The notes: generated by a model from the letters alone, not told the origin. Counted from the first letter of the stretch, positions 11,487 through 23,100 are shown. The stretch is DNA of 64,000 nucleotides from Polytrichum commune (GCA_950295325.1 OX485805.1:42806758-42870757); one strand, 5' to 3'. Made by a program: numbers and translations.

Positions 11487-11504
11487 CTCCCGGCGGACGC
11501 ACCA
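11487..11504 (-). promoter_or_regulatory. Primer-binding site of element 1
   Basis: On the minus strand TGGTGCGTCCGCCGGGAG begins 4 nt after the end of the 5' LTR. Its complement ends CGGACGCACCA, which resembles the 3' end of plant tRNA-Gly(UCC) (…GACGCA plus CCA) with about one mismatch over 18 bases. The tRNA assignment is from memory of plant tRNA sequences. Confidence 0.7.
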
Positions 11505-11508
11505 ATTA

Positions 11509-13333
11509 TGTGAGGCCAAACCCCCCACCCTTAAGCGTCCGTAGTCCGAGTAGTGGGTTTGGGCTCACATTCCTCCGCGGTATTGGATTTGGACTTGGAT
11601 GAGTCCATAGTGCAAGGTTCACCCTTCAAGTGGTCTTGGATTTAACTAGCTCCTTCATAAACCCAGCTCCTTCATGAACCCAGCTCCTTAGCTTCTAACT
11701 AAACAAACTCAGGTCCTTCATAAACCCAGCTCTTTACTTTCTAACTAAACAAACCCAGCTCCTTCATAAACCCAGCTCTTTACTTTCTAACTAAACAAAC
11801 CCAACTCCTTCATAAACCCAGCTCCTTCATAAACCCAGCTCCTTAGCTTCTAACTAAACAAACCCAGATCCTTCATAAACCCAGCTCTTTACTTTCTAAC
11901 TAAACAAACCCAGCTCCTTCATAAACCCAGCTCTTTACTTTCTAACTAAACAAACCCAGCTCCTTCATAAACCCAGCTCCTTCATAAACCCAGCTCCTTC
12001 ATGAACCCAGCTCCTTAGCTTCTAACTAAACAAACCCAGGTCCTTCATAAACCCAGCTCTTTACTTTCTAACTAAACAAACCCAGCTCCTTCATAAACCC
12101 AGCTCCTTCATGAACCCACAACTTTGTAGTTGTAATCCCCAACTACCTCACTAATTATTCAAGCCCTTAACTAATCTTCCTACCTAATTTCCCTAATTCT
12201 ACTAACAACCCCTTTCTAATCACACAATTCTTCTCTAATCCTAAAATCCTAAAATCCTAGAGAGGAGAGGGGGAGAGAGAATTTCCTAACTTCACTAAGA
12301 CTAACTAATCCACACAAGTATATTTTTGCACTCATCACAACATCAAGTGCTCAACTCTTAAACATGGAACTTGCAACCACGTGTATTCAAAACATGAACT
12401 TAAAGTACCACAAATTGGAATCATGAATTAACTTTAAAATCCTTCACGTCAACACTAATTCTACCAAGAGGTCAAGCCCTCTTCAAGGCTAACAAGCCTT
12501 GGCTCTCAAACTAAAAACTAAGCACACACATGTGCTCCAATATGGCTTCCCACACCCACACTTATAACTCGTGGGGTGCCTTGGAGCACAAAGGAAAGAG
12601 AGGAGGAGTGAGGGAAGAATGAGGGATTATATAGTAAGCTTGAGGGGGTGAGCACCCTCAAGGCTCACGATAAGCCCTTGAGATTTCCTCCTACTTAGTA
12701 GGCGCCAATCCTATCTTCTAAGCCTTCCTCCCTCAAATGATCAACAAGGATCCTAATTCGAACATTTAACTAGCCTTGGCTTTCTACCTACCACACTTTA
12801 CCAAACTTGGGATGCTTCAACCCAAACTTAGCCTCCTTCGCTTTCCGCCGCCATAACTTTCTCCCCTTACTTTCCCAAATGTCGCTCACCACTTAATTCA
12901 AACCACGATGCTTAACTCGTGATTTGATTGGTGCTTTGAGAATTTGCTTATCCTCCACCTTGCATTCTTCCTTGGGCCTTCCCCATTAAGTGGCCATGAT
13001 GAGGTGGTCCACTTGTGCGCTCCATGTGATCCTCCATTCATCCCAATTCGAATGCACTTGCCTCTTGAGTCACTTTGGTTGTCTCCATCCATTTGTACTA
13101 GCCTACTCACTAACTACTCAATCCAAGTTCTCCTTACCTATCCTCATTCACTCAAATCCTTCCGAAGGTAAAAACACAATAACAACTCACATCCTAGCCT
13201 CTTACAACATGGTACTTCTAAGACTAACATTTCACTCTTTTTATATTTTTGTGAAGTAACATGCTACTTCAAAGTGCATCAACTAACGTTTCAAGGGTCT
13301 AAGACTAAATGTGGGCACCCTTTTGGGCTCACA
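11509..13333 (-). repeat. 5' LTR of element 1
   Basis: 1825 bp; same sequence as the 3' LTR apart from about 155 bp more of the CCTTCATAAACCCAGCT tandem block (11645-12115). It supplies the promoter of the element. Confidence 0.93.
12626..12633 (-). promoter_or_regulatory. Putative TATA box in the 5' LTR
   Basis: Minus-strand ACTATATAATCCC, followed downstream by pyrimidine-rich CTCATTCTTCCCTCACTCC. The position inside the LTR and the orientation fit a retrotransposon promoter. The start site is not determined. The same sequence occurs in the other LTR copies. Confidence 0.5.
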
Positions 13334-13394
13334 CCCGAGTAGAGAGGAAACAAAACAAAGATAGTATAGACTAAATGACAATTCAAAAGATTGC

Positions 13395-14915
13395 CGGTAA
13401 GCGATGCGCTTGATTGCTTTGGGGCCTTCCTCAAACTCCATGAGATTGAGGCCTTTAATGAATTTCAAAACTTCCTTGTCGTCAAAATACACCCGGAAAT
13501 CCTTGTCCCACAAAATGAGCCTCCAATGCTCAATATAATTGGCGGGTTGCAAAATATCGTTCGTAGAAACCCAATTGATGTCGAAGGAACAGTCATTTTC
13601 AAATAATACGATCTCAGCCTCAACCCCCTTCTTCAACTATGATAAGAAAAACCAATAGTTAGAAATGTCAAGTAGAGAAAGAGGAATTGTACATGCACAT
13701 GTGTCTAGAATGAAGCTTTGTTGATCCAATTTTCGAGGACGTTCTCTCTGAAAGGAAAAGTAGAGGAAAACTTGTTTTTGTTTTTGACCTTGGCGTGGGA
13801 GTTCCACCATCGAAGCCACTTGGCCTTGAAGGAGACATCCACATGTGTGGTGGCCACCTTTTGGAGTTTCTCCATTGTCATATCTGTAACGAGGAAGATG
13901 GAGAAATGATAGTCAATCTGCAACATAAAAGAGTGTAATGTAAGATAATAAACATCAAGTACGAAAATAACTATAAGAAAATGAAAAGCAAATTAAAAAC
14001 ACAAATTCAGGAGAGGCACCTCGTGGAAGAAGTCATCGCCGTTATCCTTGTGGGTGACGGAAGTGAACTTCTCAAAGTTTCGATATCGAATGCTTTTGAT
14101 CAACCTATCCAAGGCTTTTATCATAGCGTCCCAAATCTCAGGAGCAGATCTGTAAGCCTCCAAAGTGGCCTCCTGGTACAACCTTATTGTGGTATCCGCC
14201 GAGTTGGATAATTCTTTCTAAAACAAATACAGAAGAGTATAAGGAAAGGACATCAAATAGGCAGAAGAAAATGAAGAGGAAAATTACCTTGTACAAGAAT
14301 TTGACAAAGACGTCTAATGTCAACGAAGTAGGATTCTTCTCCATCTTGGACTCGCACATCTTATAGTCAACGACGGAGATGAGGTTTTTGAACTCCTCTA
14401 GCTTCATCTTTCCAAATGTCAAAATACGAAGCAGCTTGGCGGGCAAATTGTCTTTAACGTGGTCATGCTCTATGGACCTAAACAAAGACAATATAAGAGA
14501 GAGAAAAGAAAAACCAAAAAAGAAAACCAAAATGCCAAAACTCGCCAGTTGATGTCATTCATGACATTAAGGAAGACGGCGGTGCAATTTCCCGGGTCCA
14601 CAACAATACAATCAACAAAGATATGCCAATCTTTGTCCAATGAGTGATGTTTGATGATATGCCTCCACCAAGTTGTCAACCGATGGTTCCCCTCCCACAC
14701 TTAAAACATCTTGTCCGCAAGTGAACAAGCTCGGAGTCTTTTTGGAAAATGGCATTGAACTTGTCATTGGCCTCATGCCATAATTTACTTCAAGAGGACT
14801 TGATGTCGTCAGAGACATGAAGGACCTCATCGAAGTTGTTGTATGGAGAGACGTACATAGCCCCGTCACCGTCACGGTAACCCATCACGAACTCAATTTC
14901 TAAACTGTCATGTAA
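13395..14915 (-). pseudogene. Broken minus-strand copy of methyltransferase-like gene, exons 2-6
   Basis: Five exons match the plus-strand gene at 33.6-36.0 kb in order and phase: about 14915-14546, 14477-14288, 14217-14020, 13917-about 13700 and 13636-13395. Shared peptides include FVMGYRDGD, NDINW, YRSAPEIWDAM, HKDNGDDFF, EKLQKVATTHVD and DILQPANY. Stops: TGA at 14791-14793 where the paralogue has Trp, TAA at 14701-14703, TAG at 13705-13707 where the paralogue has Trp. Two donors have changed from GT to GC (after 14546 and 13395). Similarity to the paralogue starts abruptly near 14915, so exon 1 and part of exon 2 are missing. The next exon lies at 750-500, beyond the inserted retrotransposons. 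The function is unknown; this copy cannot encode a full protein. Confidence 0.85.
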
Positions 14916-15399
14916 ATAGCGATCGTGTGTCACTGCAGCTCGAGTACCAACCACCACTAACAAACAACACTAAAACATAGCAAAGTCACACATAAACAAC
15001 ACACCTTGACAAAGAAGAAAGAGAGTCAAACCCTTGCAAGAGCTCTAATTCTCTCTTCAAATGCACATAATGAGTCAAGCTATCTCTCACTCCACCACGG
15101 GAGAATCCAAAAGTGTAAGAAAGGGAAGAAGAACTCAAGATTTATTGCAAAAAATGCAATCTTCACCTCACACAAGCTCTCTCCACACACTCACTCAAAA
15201 GACTTGACTTGGCAAGAATGCCAAGCCAAGGAGGAGGCTCCTCACTTAGGAGCCTTCCTCTCCACATGTAAGATTCATCCATCCAAATCTAAATGGATGA
15301 AGCCCAACGGATAAGGTGCGGCCGCCGACGCCGCATACCGTGACAAAATGAGTGACATCAATGTCATTGATGGGCCGAACAAGAGGAAGACATTACAAT
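14916..15399. other. No gene recognised
   Basis: Sequence between the pseudogene break and the 128-bp satellite. Short frames only, no domains; nothing supportable. Confidence 0.5.
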
Positions 15400-17562
15400 T
15401 GGTTCAGAGAGAGTGGACCAAATTTTCCAAAAATTTCAAAAAATCCAATTTCCAACACAAATTTGAATTGCACACATACACATCTAACCATTCAAGACCA
15501 CCCACTACCATACTACCCTACACCCTCTCGGTTATGAGAGGGTGGATCATATTTTACAAAAACCTAAAAAATCTAAATTCCAACAGAAATTTGAATTCCA
15601 CACATCCATATGTGACCATTCAAGACCGCCCACTGCCACACTACCCTACACCCTCTCGGTTCCAAGAGGGTGGACCGGATTTCCCAAAAACTTCAAAAAT
15701 TTATTTCCAACATAAATCAGAATTCCAAACATACACATGTTATCATTCTAGACCGCCCACTACCACAATACCCTACACCCTCTCGGTTTCGAGAGGGTGG
15801 ACCCTATTCTCAAAAACCAAAAAATGTAATTTCCAACACAAATATGAATTGCAAACATACACATCTAACCATTCAAGACCGCCCACTACCATACTACCCC
15901 TACACCCTCTCGGAACCGAGACGGGGGACTAGATTTCACAAAAACCTCAAAAATCAAATTCCCAACATAAATTTGAATTCCACATATCCACATGTAACCA
16001 TTCAAGTCTGCCCACTAGCACACTATCCTATAGCCTCTGGGTTCAAAGAGGGTGGACCAAAATTCCCAAAAATTTCAAAATTCTGATTCCAAAATAAATT
16101 TCAATTGCACACATACACATCTAACCATTCAAGACCGCCCACTACCACACTACCCTACACTCTCTTTGTTCCGAGAGGCTGGACTAGATTTCTCCATAAT
16201 TTCCAAAATCTAATTTTCAATATAAATATGAATTCCAAACATACACATGTTACCATTCCAGACCGCCCGCTACCACACTACTCTATACCCTCTTGGTTCC
16301 TAGAGGGTGCACCATATTTCACACAAAAACTCAAAAAATCTAATCTTCAACATAAATTTCAATTCCACACATTCACAAGTAACCATTCAAGACCACCCAC
16401 TAGCACACTAGCCTACACCCTCTCCATCCCGAGAGGGTGCACCTGATTCCCCAAAAACTTCAAATATCTAGGTTCCAACATAAATTTGTATTGCACACGT
16501 ACACATATAACCATTCAAGACCATCCACTACCGCACTACCCTACACCCTCTCGGTTCCGAAAGGGTGGACCAAATTTATCAAAAACCTAAAAAATCTAAT
16601 TTCCAACACAAGTCTGAATTGCACACATACACATCCAACCATTCAAGACCGCCCACTAGCACACTACTCTACACCCTCTCGGTTCCCAGAGGTTGGACCA
16701 GATTTGTTCATAACTTCCAAAATCTAATTTCCAACATAAATATGAATTCTAAACATACACATGTTATTATTCCAAACCGCCTACTACCACACAACTCTAC
16801 ACCCTCTCGGTTCCCAGAGGATGCACCATATTTCACCAAAAACTCAAAAATCTAATCTTCAACATAAATTTCAATTCCACACATTCACATGTAACCATTC
16901 AAGACCACCCACTAGCACACTATCCTACACCCTCTCGGTTCCGAGAGGGTGCACCAAATCTCTCAAAAACTTCAAAAACTAATTTCCAACACAAATTTGA
17001 ATGGCACACATACACATCCAACCATTCAAGACCGCCCACTAGCACACTACCCTATACCCTCTCCGTTCCAAGAGGGTGCATGGGATTTCACAAAAATCTC
17101 AAAAATCTAATTTCCGACATAAATTTGAATTCTAGACATACACATGTAACTATTCAAGACATCCCACTACCATACTATCCTACACTTTCTCGGTCCCGAG
17201 AGGGTGGACCAGATTTGTCAAAAACTTCAAAAAACTAATTAGTATCCAACACAAATTTGAATGGCACACATACACATTTAACCATTCAAGACCCGCCCAC
17301 TAGCACATTACCCTATACCCTCTCGGTTCTGAGAGGGTGCATGAGATTTCACGAAAACCTCAAAAATCTAATTTCCAATGTAAGACATAATTGCACACAT
17401 ACACATCTAACCATTCAAGACCACCTACTACCACACTACCCTGCACTCTCTCGGTTATGAGAGGGTGGACGAGATTTGTCAAAAACTTCAATAAACATAT
17501 TTCCAACACAAATTTGAATGTCACACATACACATCTAACCATTCAAGACTACCAACTACCAT
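15400..17562. repeat. 128-bp satellite with palindromic core, about 17 units
   Basis: The conserved landmark ACCATTCAAGAC recurs near 15488, 15615, 15743, 15869, 15998, 16123, 16252, 16382, 16511, 16639, 16767, 16896, 17021, 17148, 17281, 17411 and 17538, giving a period of about 128 bp. Each unit contains CCCTCTCGGTTCCGAGAGGG or a close variant (a 20-bp perfect palindrome apart from the TT centre), an AC-rich stretch (CACACATACACAT) and an A-rich stretch. Units differ by scattered substitutions. Long open frames here are by-products of the repeat. Confidence 0.95.
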
Positions 17563-17564
17563 TG

Positions 17565-18245
17565 TTGCGCACCTCTTCATGAGGAGTGTTTAAAACATCA
17601 TGGGCACAAGGGGAACCCCCATGTCGATCACCTCTCAATGAGGAGTGACCAAAACATTGTGGGCATAAGGGGGACCCCATAGTGACACCCGGGACTTGTG
17701 GCGCCATTGGTGAGAGGGCCCAAGTGATCCTTGTGTGGGTGAGGGTCGTGGTTGTTGGGAACGTCTCCCACCCACAGAGATTAGAAGTCACGAGGGTAAG
17801 GCCATTAGTTATGCGTAGCTTATGGCATGGGGATTCTAGAATGCTCAAGAACACCCCAATCGGAGGTGTGAGCTAGGAGATATGGCAATTTGACTGAGGC
17901 GTTGTCCCGGGACAGCGCCCTGCTTCAACAATGGCCTGGGAGTGGCTCCCGGGACTGAACACCATATTCAAAATTTTGGGAAAATTCCATGATTTTGGGA
18001 AAATACAGTTTAGGTTGAGTCGACCTAAAATGTACCCACTGGGTACATTTTAGGTCGACTCCACCTAAACTGTCACCAAATTGGGAGACTGGAAATCTCC
18101 CAAAATTTTGAATATGGTGTTACTACCAAGGTTTGAACAGGCATAACTTCCTCATTACTTACTAGAATGGGGCAAGTGAGGGTTTTATCGGCATTTACAT
18201 AAAGCATAGATGACAATGAAGTGATCGCTTGTTAGCTTCAGACAT
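17565..18245. repeat. Dispersed repeat, copy 1
   Basis: Matches 23160-23605 in the same orientation over shared landmarks (GTGACACCCGGGACTTGTGG, TATGCGTAGCT, ATTCTAGAATGCTCAAGA, TCCCGGGACAGCGCCCTG, CAGGCATAACTTCCTCA). The first about 60 bp (CACCTCT…GAGGAGTG…AAGGGGGACCCC) are doubled here and single in copy 2. A 164-bp MITE interrupts this copy. It may be part of an LTR or another transposon end; I could not define termini. Confidence 0.85.
17958..18121. mobile_element. Palindromic (foldback) MITE, 164 bp
   Basis: Perfect 24-bp terminal inverted repeats (outer bases AACACCATATTC) and a nearly palindromic interior centred on TGTACCCACTGGGTACA, so almost the entire element can fold back. It is absent from the sister repeat at about 23490, where the sequence reads GGGACTGCCAAGG; here it reads GGGACTG-element-ACTACCAAGG, giving a 3-4 bp duplicated ACT(G/A). 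No coding capacity. The superfamily is not clear from the termini. Confidence 0.88.
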
Positions 18246-19228
18246 CATACAAAATATTTATGGTGTTCTGGCTCTTGGGGGCTTCTAGGCCCAACGGCTA
18301 AAAGAAAATGTCTACTTGGCCCCAACTCTTGGTAGAGAGACAAAAGGTTTCTTGACAGTGGTGTAGGGGCCCTGCCAAAAGTCCTAGAGGCTTATATGGG
18401 TGAGGTGGTGTGGCCTCACCCACCTTAGGCCGAACGGCACAGCCTCCATGGGCATTGGCCCAATGTAAGGACATAGTTGCCTAGTATGGCTTGGGTTGTT
18501 GTGGTGTTGCTTCAGCAACGCGATGATCAACATAAGATTGGACTTTCATGAATGAAAGTCCACATCTAACAATTGGTCACTGATTAAGGGATGAGTCCCG
18601 AAAAACAAAGTAGGAGGGTTGGTTTCCATCCTATGAACTAAGGTCCACGGTATGGGGAGCTAACCATTAGCATGACGGAATGCAAAGGGTTAGTGCTCGT
18701 GACCCTTGCTAGAAATGAAAATGACTACTGTAGGTTCATAGCTGGTTCGACACATGTTAGCCGAATAATTAATTAAAGTGGAAAAATTACATTCGGCTAA
18801 AAAAAGAAAAAAGAAAAAAATTAAACTTTTGCTACAATTTTTTTAAATCGGCTATAAGTAAGAATGTACATGTGAAATTTATTCAATTATTACAAATGAA
18901 TGTTTTTTCATTCTCAAAAATATTCAAATGCATTAAAATTTGATGTTTTTTAACCTAATTGCAGAAGAGGTGACGGGTTAGTTGAACTTAACCTAAACCT
19001 ACTTACCCTAATTAGGGTTTGAGGCTCTTTTGAACACTCTTTTCATGTGTTTGAGCTTTGAAGTGTGTTTGGTAAAATTTTGAGTGTTCCCGTTGCTTTG
19101 CTTGTTTGAGCTTTTAGTTCAAGTCAAAATGACAAACTCAAAGACTTTGAGTAGTATTTTCATGTCAATTTCCAAAGAAGAGATGCAACAGTCAGTGGCA
19201 CGTGATTTTGAGACTCTAAAAGACTAAG
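18246..19228. other. No gene recognised; upstream flank of transposase gene
   Basis: Mixed sequence that may continue the dispersed repeat in its first part (GGCCCAACGGCTA, GGCCGAACGGCA), then AT-rich sequence before the transposase start. I saw no clear terminal inverted repeat for the transposase element. Confidence 0.4.
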
Positions 19229-21260
19229 ATGGATGAGGAAGCGGCTTTGCAAGTAGAAGTGGTGAAGCGTCCAGTTGGAAGGTCACGAGGCACATTGGAA
19301 GCAACGTTGTTGACTCCTAAAGTAGAAGAAGAGAAGCCAACTTCTAAAAACCCCAAGGTTAGGGGTCATTATACTAATTGGTTTGAGCCTTCTCTTTGGT
19401 ATCCCATTTATGCTGCTGTTAGAAAACATAGAAACATCAATAATGCATGGAAGTATTTGAAGATGATGTACAAGAAACTATGCACTTACGAGAGCTATGG
19501 CACTTACAAGAAGCTTGCTAGAAGCAGTATGTATAAGTGGTTCACATCTACATGAGAACTCAAAGATGCTTACAAGAAGTATGTAGATGAAGGATCTTCC
19601 CATTTCCATGGAGGAAACCAACATTGTCCTATTTTATCCAATCATCAAGAATTAAAGGAAGCTATCATTGAGATGCTACATGCACATAGGTTGGCGGGAC
19701 AACCTCTCTATGCAAGATCAATCCGCAATCTCATCATCCCCTTTATTCAAAAGAGGGCTCCAGATCTACTTGTTCAAGAAAGCTCAATTTCATTCAAGGT
19801 ATCACTTAGTTGGGTGAGGGCATTTGCTAGAAAAAAGTTAAATTGGTCTTTTAGAAAAGCTACTACAGCAACAAACAAATTATCAAAAGATTGGGAGCTA
19901 CAAGGTTTGAGGATGACCCAACGGGTAGCCTACTTGGTTAAGTGCTACAATGTCCCATGTGAATTAGTGGTAAACACAGATCAGACTGGAGTCCATCTTG
20001 TTCCAACAGGTGGAACAAAAACTTGGGGAGTGAAATGATCTAAACATGTGGTTGTGATTGGAATTGAAGACAAAAGACAAGTTACAATAGCGGTTTCATC
20101 TTTATTATTGGGTAACATCTTACATTTTCAAGTCATTTTCACAAGAACAAGAAGTAGGAGTTTATCTCCTATGAACCTAGGTCGGAAAACGTGTGAAGAA
20201 GCTGGGTGGCACATCATACACACTAGCAACCATTGGTCCAATCTTGACTCTTGCAAGGCATTTGTTAAAGAGATACTTCAATCCTACAGACTCAAACAAA
20301 TAGAGATTCTTGGACTCCCCATCCATACTCCTCTTATTTGGTTGATTGACTGTTGGTCCGTTTATACCTCTACAGCGTTTCTTACATGGTTGAAATTGAC
20401 TCATCCCTTAGTGAAAATAATATTTGTTCATGCCAACTGCACAAGTGTTCTACAGCCAGCAGATGTTATCCTCCAACGACCTTTCAAGCATGCCTTTCGG
20501 ATCCAATACGACAAATGGAGCATGAATCAAATATCTCAACAATTAGATTCAGGGGAGGAAGAAAACATCAAGCTCGATTCTAAGCTAAGTGTTTTAAAAC
20601 CTCTCCTATGTTCATGGTTGTATGAGGCTTGGCTTAGCATTTACAAACAACGAATGGTACAAATTGGATGGGAACAATGTGGCATTGCTAAAGCTTTTCA
20701 ACATGATTTTCAAGAGGCTGCCTTGTGCGCAAATTTATCAACACCACTTTTCAAGGAGGAAGCAACCCAAATAGAAGGAGTTACAAACAAGGACGACACA
20801 ATAGAAAACATGGAGCCGGATACTTGCATTACAACAATCATGCAAGAATCATTAGAAAGGGCAGCTGGGATTAGCCGTTTACATGGAGCTTGAGTTTCAT
20901 CTCTAAAGGATGCAGCTAGAAAAATGTATGTTCAATCTGCACAAAAAGGTAAGTCTTTTGGAAATAACCGATGTACAAACATTTGCAGGATTTAATGAAA
21001 TGTTTAGGGACTGATTGCATTGATGATGTTTTCGTTGTGCAGAGGCTGTGGAAACCCTACCGAAAACATTCCAGGGCCAAACTTCATATCCCAGATGGCC
21101 GAATCCCCACCACCACCACCACAACAATGAGAATCTGAACCTCCGCATCAACAATAACTCCTCCACCACCATCACACCCATCTGCGGCACTTCGGAGTAC
21201 TACCCCAGGTGTACATGGCTGCGAGATCGAGCTGCAGAGGAGGATCCAGCCATGAAATGA
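19229..21260 (+). pseudogene. Decayed pogo/CENP-B-like (DDE_1) transposase gene
   Basis: One frame runs from the ATG at 19229 to 20948, broken only by in-frame TGA at 19553, 20036 and 20891. A donor (AAAAAG|GTAAGT) at 20948 and an acceptor (TTGTGCAG) before 21043 keep the phase into a second exon that ends at 21258-21260 and has a His/Asn-rich tail (PHHHHHNNENL). Features: basic N-terminal helices that may bind DNA (WYPIYAAVRKH, KLARSSMYKWF); catalytic Asp in NTDQTG (19979-19981), in LIDCWSVY (20348-20350) and in TSVLQPADV (20462-20464); the last motif resembles the TSxxQPxD(V/x) signature of CENP-B/jerky/Tigger transposases. A transposase would cut and paste its own element in the nucleus. 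With three stops this copy is inactive unless the codons are read through. The start and the intron are my inference. Confidence 0.8.
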
Positions 21261-21362
21261 GCTTCTCCCTTCCATGCCTAAAATATCCAAAACAACTCCA
21301 CTTCCTTGACTGCTTGAACAAATTGACCAGCTCTCTCTCATGACAACATGTTGGATAAATAC

Positions 21363-21663
21363 CTATTCCAAAGGAGTCATTTCTGACCAGAAACATGGAA
21401 GCATGAGCCTTAACCTAATTACAAACAGATGCAATGTCGGGAAAGTAATGAACATGTGAGACAACAACGGAAGAGTTGTTCCTCACCTTAAGAATGATGG
21501 TTCGAATTTTCTTGACCTTCGGTACAGCTCCGAGGTAGGACAGAAGCGGAGCATCTGATACCCAGTACAAGCCTGCCCCTCCGGTGCTTGCAACATCATC
21601 TTCGAAACACGAAACAGCAAGGCATTTCCTCTTTATTGGACGGGACCGCGAAGAGGTCCCCCG
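21363..21663 (-). pseudogene. Unidentified two-exon gene fragment
   Basis: On the minus strand an open stretch (about 21663-21487; peptides RPIKRKCLAVSC, GGAGLYWVSDAPLLSYLG, VKKIRTIILK) ends at a donor AAG|GTGAGG. After an intron an acceptor (TAATTAG) leads to a 52-bp exon 21414-21363 (AHASMFLVRNDSFGI) ending at G|GTATTT; the phases agree. I do not recognise the protein. It lies on the same strand as the CULLIN1 fragment and beside a block of the same minisatellite (about 21224-21250), so it may be another captured piece. Confidence 0.35.
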
Positions 21664-22240
21664 TATTCCACTCCACGACTCCTAATCCAGTTTATGTTCT
21701 ACCTCACCCGTGGATAACATAGAAAGGCTGCAAGTAGAGCACCGTAGCACAAATTCATACATGTTCAAAACATCATCACCAAGAGCAACTCATCCCGTGA
21801 AGATTCAGTGTATACACACCTACATTGTCTCTAAGGGGCTAAGGTAAAAGCATCTGGAACCCTTATTTGTGCTAAGATGGTGAAGCTTGGTTCCTTCTTA
21901 TTACTAAACAGTTGGGAGCAACCTTAAGACACAGTTTAGCTCCACCAGCACAGACACATGTAAGGAAGAGCACCATGAAATGCTCTTACATCTGGCCCAT
22001 CAAACTTCCCTGCTTGACCTTGAGTTTAATTTGTGTGTGGCATGCAAGCAACCCCATGATTAAACCATGATCAAAGAAGTTAAGCTTAACAATTGATCAG
22101 GGTAAAGAAGGACATCGTGGTTGCAATGAGATTTCGAAGTTCAACCTGAGATGTGGCACATGCATTAGGTAGTCGTGAAAGATTCCCCAACACAGATTCG
22201 CACGAAGGACGCAAGAAGATTCGGCGATGAAGCAGGGTAT
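21664..22240. other. No gene recognised
   Basis: Between the unidentified fragment and the minisatellite. Short frames only. Confidence 0.4.
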
Positions 22241-22249
22241 CCTTCGATG

Positions 22250-22430
22250 CCAATACGAGGAGGAGGATCATCCAGCTGCGGAGGAGGAGGATCGAGTATG
22301 AGCTGCGGAGGAGGATCAAAATCTTGCGGAGGAGAATCGAAGACTTGCCGAGGAGGATCGAGCTGCTGCGGAGGAGGTTTGAGCTGCTGCGGCGGAGGAG
22401 GATACAACTCAGGAGGAGGATCGAAGTAAC
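22250..22430. repeat. GGAGGAGGATCG-type minisatellite, main block
   Basis: Irregular units of GGAGGAGGATC(G/A) with inserted GAGCTGCT, about 180 bp. On the minus strand it reads as Pro/Gln/Asp-rich peptide ([11 protein letters not shown]). It follows directly on exon C of the CULLIN1 fragment. A related block lies at 23098-23162 and a single unit at about 21224-21250. Confidence 0.85.
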
Positions 22431-22431
22431 A

Positions 22432-23100
22432 GTCATATCGATGCCTGGGTTTGAGGTGGTATTGTCTTGCAGATACTCCTCAAAATCTGTTTGATTTTCA
22501 TGTGCCAATGTCAAGTCAGTAACCTGCCACAGTAAACCATCACCAATGTCAGAACATATTGCCTCACTACTGGAGGATAGACCTTCAAATTGGATTTCCT
22601 TCCATTCGGTGAAGGTTTAACCCTCCCAAGTACATATCATACCCCATTCAGCAGCCCAAAAGATGTCTACAGAGTTGAGCACAAACATACCATGCCCTCC
22701 ATCTTTGATGTAAACTGCCCTCCGCACTGTTGTTTCAACTTGGTCAAAATGTTGCGCTCATGGTCATCATTGGCACTCTTGTCGAATAGTAGTCTTCTAG
22801 CCAATTTCTTCCTATAGTAAGTGCACATCAGATATTAAAATCTGCAGAGGATGATGTTACAAATGGAGCCACAGTTGGTACTGAATATGATTTCAGATTG
22901 ATGACATGAACCATTGAACTCGCAACTTCCACTTGTATGCTTTGTGACATATAGATGTTTACTATCTGTAAGCATTCAGGTCTTCAGCTATATGAAACCA
23001 ACAGAGAACTTGGAAAAACAGAAAGATTAGACAATGGTCACGTGTAAAACTCTGCAAACAGGTTTTTGTCGCTGATGTATGCAAGGAGTTTTACAACCTG
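22432..23100 (-). pseudogene. CUL1: CULLIN1 gene fragment, three exons with introns
   Basis: Three minus-strand exons match the central part of plant CULLIN1, the scaffold of SCF ubiquitin ligases. Exon A (about 23098-23042) encodes VVKLLAYISDKNLFAEFY; exon B (about 22815-22692) encodes [19 protein letters not shown] and [12 protein letters not shown], ending at donor GTATGT; exon C (about 22523-22432) encodes [18 protein letters not shown] and NPGIDMTVT, starting after acceptor GTGGCAG. Introns are retained, so this is a copied genomic fragment and not a processed transcript. The N-terminal part and the C-terminal cullin-homology and neddylation region are absent. Both edges abut the GGAGGATCG minisatellite, and exon A is in frame with its Pro/Gln-rich reading. 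Identification rests on remembered CUL1 sequence and is strong; a functional cullin is not possible from it. Confidence 0.88.

Larger units (their letters stand above)
2629..13333 (-). mobile_element. Complete Ty3/gypsy LTR retrotransposon (element 1)
   Basis: A full element of 10,705 bp read on the minus strand: 5' LTR 11509-13333, primer-binding site 11487-11504, leader, one fused gag-pol frame 10599-4360, 3' LTR 2629-4298. The 5 bp on both sides are identical (CCCGA at 2624-2628 and 13334-13338), a typical integrase-made target duplication. Outside a tandem-repeat block the two LTRs looked identical wherever I compared them, and the gag-pol frame is open over its whole length, so the insertion is probably recent. 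No chromodomain is visible after the integrase. The element sits in intron 6 of a decayed gene. Confidence 0.95.

Noticed and set aside
15006-17582. Plus-strand open frames of 96-194 codons in the 128-bp satellite
   Set aside because: Repetitive peptides follow the satellite unit and change frame between units; no start context or domain.
19553-20893. In-frame TGA codons as a sign of selenocysteine or a variant genetic code
   Set aside because: The large gag-pol and receptor frames nearby use normal stops, and the sites lie in a transposon prone to decay.
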